From the NCBI GenBank assembly GCA_016840595.1, contig JAEOSA010000078.1:1-8516 (forward strand): a stretch of DNA of 8,516 nt. Reading direction: 5' to 3'. This document shows, one piece after another, positions 6,227 to 8,516 of the stretch. How positions within the stretch are numbered: position 1 is the first letter of the stretch; each line of letters opens with the position of its first letter. The stretch comes from Candidatus Hermodarchaeota archaeon. Lineage in GTDB: Archaea > Asgardarchaeota > Hermodarchaeia > Hermodarchaeales > Hermodarchaeaceae. The position numbers and the translations under genes are program-made. A model generated the notes under the pieces. That model had not been told where the DNA came from. It made no database searches and worked only from the letters and a program-made list of their open reading frames with translations.

Positions 6227-6808
6227 TTAGAGAGGCTCTTCGGGCTCACTAGGAGGAATTGTGCGCTGAAGTGCAGCCAACGTTGCGGTTACATCCTCCC
6301 AATTGAATTTAAAAAGACGATATTTCACCATGAGCAAGCGCGAGCGAAGATCTTGGGGATCTCCAGCGTGTTCGAGTAACCATTGGAAATCTGAAGCAGG
6401 CATACTGGTGAGTATCCCGCTAATTTCTTGTGTAGCCTTCGCAGAGGGGAGGGCAGGAGCTTCATCAGTAGGCGTGAAAACCCGTTGAGGTGGGAGTGGG
6501 GGTTGCTCTACGGGTGGGCGCCAGGGTTTAACATTCTTATACCCTAGTGGTTTTTCGCTAAGAGGGAGCTCATGGACGCCGTCGAGGGCAGCAAGAGCAA
6601 GGCGGAGTTCCTGAAGTGAATATTCATCGAGAAGGGCTTGTGAAATGATAGATTGGGCTTTAGGGTCGTCAGGAGCGTCGTAGATACGACGGAGAAAAAC
6701 AAGGTCGTTCTTGGGGAGGGTTGCAAGCTTATTAGAGAGATCACGAGTTCGTTTCACTGGCACAAGAGTTGTATCTTCAATGATTTTGGGTCGCTTCCTA
6801 GAAGCCAT
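6227..6808 (-). CDS. Unrecognised two-module helical protein (tandem paralogue A), acidic tail
   Basis: 193 residues from an ATG, no strong RBS. It is a clear paralogue of the next gene downstream: module A (24-78) matches at about 25 of 55 positions (LS..LA.L...DL..LRR, EY..QEL..A.A.L.GV), and module B (126-182) at about 20 of 56 (P...F.WL..H..DP.D.R.R..M..Y.L....ED...T.A.L). Modules are joined by a Pro-rich linker (81-121, with PPLPPQR). Differences from the neighbour are a basic N-terminus (SRKRPK) and an acidic C-terminus (PSEPEEPL) where the neighbour is strongly basic, so the two could pair as complementary subunits; this is inference. No transmembrane or enzymatic motif is visible. It heads a same-strand run into the paralogue, gdhA and a zinc protein, with its own TATA box upstream. 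Family unknown to me. Confidence 0.8.
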   Translation of the reverse strand: MASRKRPKIIEDTTLVPVKRTRDLSNKLATLPKNDLVFLRRIYDAPDDPKAQSIISQALLDEYSLQELRLALAALDGVHELPLSEKPLGYKNVKPWRPPVEQPPLPPQRVFTPTDEAPALPSAKATQEISGILTSMPASDFQWLLEHAGDPQDLRSRLLMVKYRLFKFNWEDVTATLAALQRTIPPSEPEEPL

Positions 6809-6849
6809 TAACTAATAACCCCGCTTTCCGCTCTTTTGGGAGACCGGAT

Positions 6850-6857
6850 GTATATAG
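6850..6857 (-). promoter_or_regulatory. TATA box for the tandem-paralogue genes
   Basis: The minus strand reads CTATATAC, preceded by a purine-rich AAAAAAAGGAAC stretch that fits a BRE. Initiation about 25 bp downstream would be near 6828, leaving a leader of about 20 nt before the ATG at 6808. Position and composition fit an archaeal promoter well. Confidence 0.55.
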
Positions 6858-6892
6858 ATGTTCCTTTTTTTGACGTGAAACAGTTAGATTTA

Positions 6893-6900
6893 GTATAATA
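6893..6900 (+). promoter_or_regulatory. Candidate TATA box for the DUF99 gene
   Basis: GTATAATA follows AGTTAGATTTA and would start transcription near 6922, a leader of about 60 nt. A second option, TTAATATTTT at 6921-6930, would start near 6950 with a leader of about 35 nt. The two genes that flank this 176-bp gap diverge, so each needs its own promoter here; the minus-strand box is about 45 bp away. Confidence 0.4.
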
Positions 6901-6984
6901 TGGTTTGTTTAGATGTAAGGTTAATATTTTGAGCTTAACAAGTATGGTTGTGAAGTCGTTTGATGGACTAGGTGTGTGATTTTG

Positions 6985-7572
6985 ATGGAAATTCGGACAG
7001 TAAAGCGGGAAATTCGAATCTTAGGTGTAGATGATGCCCGTTTTCAACGTGGGCGGGATGAGTGGACACGGCTTGTTGGAGTGATTTTTCGAGGAGGGGA
7101 GTGGATGGAGGGTTGTTTGCAAGCGCCTATTCGAGTGGATGGTGATGATGCCACGGAGAGACTTGTAGAGATGGTGAAATCGTCGTCACATTATGGTCAA
7201 TTGCGAGTGATCATGACCCGAGATACGATTGTAGCAGGTGTGAATGTGTTGAACCTCCCGACCCTGTTTCAGGAGACAGGGTTACCCGTGATTGCCGTTT
7301 CGGATTCAAAACCAGATATGGCACGAGTCAAAAAGGCATTCAAACGGATTCATCCTAATTCTTGGAAGAAGAAGTACGACTCGCTTGAGAAGTCTGGACC
7401 AATTGAAGAGGTGGAATCTCGCCCGGGACGTGCACTGGTGTATGTGCAATGGGCGGGAGTATCCTTTAAGCAAGCTGTTGAGCTTGTACAGAAAACAGCA
7501 ACACGGAGTCGGATTCCCGAACCCATTCGGGTAGCAGATCTTATTGCTTCAAGTTTTGTACCGAACCCTTAG
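6985..7572 (+). CDS. DUF99 / UPF0215 family protein (endonuclease dU-like)
   Basis: 195 residues from ATG 6985; GTG 6976 and TTG 6982 are in-frame alternatives, and AGGTG at 6970-6974 could serve as RBS for the TTG or ATG. Length and motifs fit the family: GVDDARF (14-20, usually GIDDG.F), EGCL..PI.VDGDDAT (42-57), SSHYGQLRVIM (67-77), AGVNVLNL (84-91), ETGLPVIAV (97-105), VYVQWAGVS (152-160) and PEPIRVADLIASS (178-190). The family is mainly archaeal and has been linked to an endonuclease V-like RNase H fold and to cleavage at deoxyuridine in DNA; I recall this from family naming and see no independent proof here. The conserved Asp residues (D16/D17, D52) would be candidate metal ligands. Its stop codon overlaps that of the convergent maf gene. 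Confidence 0.87.
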   Translation: MEIRTVKREIRILGVDDARFQRGRDEWTRLVGVIFRGGEWMEGCLQAPIRVDGDDATERLVEMVKSSSHYGQLRVIMTRDTIVAGVNVLNLPTLFQETGLPVIAVSDSKPDMARVKKAFKRIHPNSWKKKYDSLEKSGPIEEVESRPGRALVYVQWAGVSFKQAVELVQKTATRSRIPEPIRVADLIASSFVPNP

Positions 7573-8168
7573 GATTTCCAATAGTGCCAGATTTGTACAT
7601 CAAACTCGGATAGGAGAGGTACCAGGATTTCGAAGGGCATTCCGACAACGGCTGTGAAACTACCTTCGACTTCTTCAACGAGGAATCCGCCCAATCCCTG
7701 AATAGCATACCCTCCAGCTTTGCCAATGGATTCGCCTGTGGAAACGTACTGTCGTATGACTTCAGGGGGCATGTTGTGAAAACGTACACGACTCCAGATA
7801 TGGCTTACTGATGAGTTCTCGGCGGTTGTATTAATTATGGCAACTGCGGATATGACACGGTGCCAAGTCCCATTGAGTTGTTGAAGCATGTCAAAGGCTT
7901 CTTCATCTGTTTGGGGTTTTCCTAGAACTCGATTATCACGAGTGACAACAAGTGTATCGCCGCTAATGATGAGACCATCTTGAGTTGATTGAACTGATCG
8001 AGCTTTTCGGAGGGCGTTGTTTTCAACTGTTTGAATGATCTGTGCATCGGTTCCAGCTGAGATTTCGATTTCTTTGGCTGTGGGGGAGAGTACTTGGAAT
8101 TGGAGTCCTAGTTGGGTTAGCAGATTAGAACGTCGTTCCGAGTTGGAGGCAAGAAAAAGGAGTTTCAT
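7569..8168 (-). CDS. maf: Maf/YhdE family nucleoside triphosphate pyrophosphatase
   Basis: 199 residues from an ATG, the normal length for Maf proteins, which hydrolyse non-canonical or excess NTPs (dTTP/UTP or m7GTP by subfamily) to the monophosphate and pyrophosphate. Visible motifs are LASNSERR (6-13, phosphate-binding), SGDTLV (69-74, catalytic D71), LGKP (82-85), GKAGGYAIQG (149-158) and GSFTAVVGMPFE (169-180). Three usual residues differ: Pro of S-P-R-R is Glu, the usual ADT is GDT, and DKAGAYGIQG is GKAGGYAIQG. The catalytic Asp and lysines remain, so activity is likely. The AGGYAIQG form keeps the dTTP/UTP-type layout, but subfamily assignment is tentative. It sits 12 bp after the Lrp/AsnC gene and is likely co-transcribed with it. 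No clear RBS. Its stop codon overlaps that of the DUF99 gene. Confidence 0.92.
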   Translation of the reverse strand: MKLLFLASNSERRSNLLTQLGLQFQVLSPTAKEIEISAGTDAQIIQTVENNALRKARSVQSTQDGLIISGDTLVVTRDNRVLGKPQTDEEAFDMLQQLNGTWHRVISAVAIINTTAENSSVSHIWSRVRFHNMPPEVIRQYVSTGESIGKAGGYAIQGLGGFLVEEVEGSFTAVVGMPFEILVPLLSEFDVQIWHYWKS

Positions 8169-8180
8169 TTTGGCGTGTTG

Positions 8181-8516
8181 TTAACCGACGCCATTATAAA
8201 TTAAGTTCGTGGTTTCCTTGTAAGTAGCCATTGCGCAGATGGTTTGGGCTCGATCGATGAGTTTGGGTTCTCGGAGTTCTGATGTGATGATTCCTTCTAG
8301 TTCTCCGATGTCTTTTGCCCGGATTTTAAGGAGCAGGTCCCAGTCTCCAGTGACTGTGTGTACTTCTTGGACAGCTGAATGGGATGCGATCTTTGAGATA
8401 ATTTCTTTATCGGATTTGGATTCATTATGTTCAGCGGAATTTCGGTTTAAAGATACGAACACAAAAGAAACAAGAGGCTTGTCTAATTTCTCGGGGCTTA
8501 GAACAGCTCGAAAAGA
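8181..8516 (-). CDS. Lrp/AsnC family transcriptional regulator, C-terminal part (5' end outside window)
   Basis: The minus-strand frame stays open to the right edge, giving 111 visible residues, so the GTG at 8462 is internal. The first residues, SFRAVLSPEKLDKPLVSFVFVSL, match the strand that links the HTH of Lrp proteins to the RAM/effector domain (typically 'gy.a.ldp.klG.plvafv.v'), here split as SFRAVLSPEK and LDKPLVSFVF. The rest is a complete effector domain: IASHSAVQEVHTVTGDWDLL, LKIRAKDIGELEGIITSEL and a closing strand to KETTNLIY. These proteins bind DNA as dimers or octamers and sense amino acids or other small metabolites. The DNA-binding domain lies outside the window, so targets cannot be judged. 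It appears to be first in an Lrp-maf pair. A stand-alone RAM protein is less likely because the linker strand is present. Confidence 0.85.
   Translation of the reverse strand, partial: SFRAVLSPEKLDKPLVSFVFVSLNRNSAEHNESKSDKEIISKIASHSAVQEVHTVTGDWDLLLKIRAKDIGELEGIITSELREPKLIDRAQTICAMATYKETTNLIYNGVG

Noticed and set aside
8181..8462. A complete 93-residue stand-alone RAM-domain protein starting at GTG 8462
   Set aside because: The frame continues to the right edge and encodes the Lrp linker strand (FRAVLSPEKLDKPLVSF), so this is the tail of a full Lrp/AsnC regulator.
1..8516. RNA genes, CRISPR arrays, insertion sequences, attachment sites
   Set aside because: No tRNA/rRNA-like segment, regular spacer repeats, transposase motifs or terminal inverted repeats were seen; nearly all the window is accounted for by ordinary genes with short gaps.

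Overview
The window looks archaeal. It encodes an HTH-ACT amino-acid regulator of a mainly archaeal family (COG2150), a DUF99/UPF0215 protein, an archaeal-style Lrp/AsnC regulator and a TrpB2-type tryptophan synthase beta-like protein. Intergenic regions carry TATA-box-like elements at archaeal spacing, leaders look short, and several genes use GTG or TTG starts with GGTG/GGAGG-type ribosome binding sites. GC content is moderate. An Asgard lineage such as Thorarchaeia is a guess from overall protein flavour; no single gene here proves it.

Layout, left to right. The 3' end of an FMN-binding glutamate synthase-like gene (+) runs in from the left edge and ends in a hairpin-plus-T-tract terminator. 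A minus-strand pair follows: the HTH-ACT regulator and, downstream of it, a membrane-anchored RING-like zinc protein. The regulator is divergent from trpB2 (+), and the gap between them holds a TATA box framed by an inverted repeat and by helically phased GTA-containing hexamers. A second minus-strand block reads, in transcription order: two tandem paralogues of an unrecognised two-module family, glutamate dehydrogenase (TTG start), and a second RING-like zinc protein paralogous to the first. The right end has the DUF99 gene (+), convergent and overlapping by its stop codon with maf (-), which lies directly downstream of an Lrp/AsnC regulator cut by the right edge.

The theme is amino-acid and nitrogen metabolism with its control: glutamate synthase-like enzyme, glutamate dehydrogenase, TrpB2 and two families of amino-acid-sensing regulators. 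Embedded in it are two less explained elements. One is a pair of membrane-anchored proteins with an eight-ligand cross-brace-like zinc module, each placed downstream of a metabolic or regulatory gene. The other is a tandem pair of proteins built from two copies of a roughly 55-residue helical module that I do not recognise. These two families, the phased operator at trpB2 and a possible RBS-sequestering inverted repeat at the glutamate dehydrogenase start are the best candidates for new biology. No RNA genes, insertion sequences or CRISPR arrays were seen, and no intergenic gap exceeds 300 bases.
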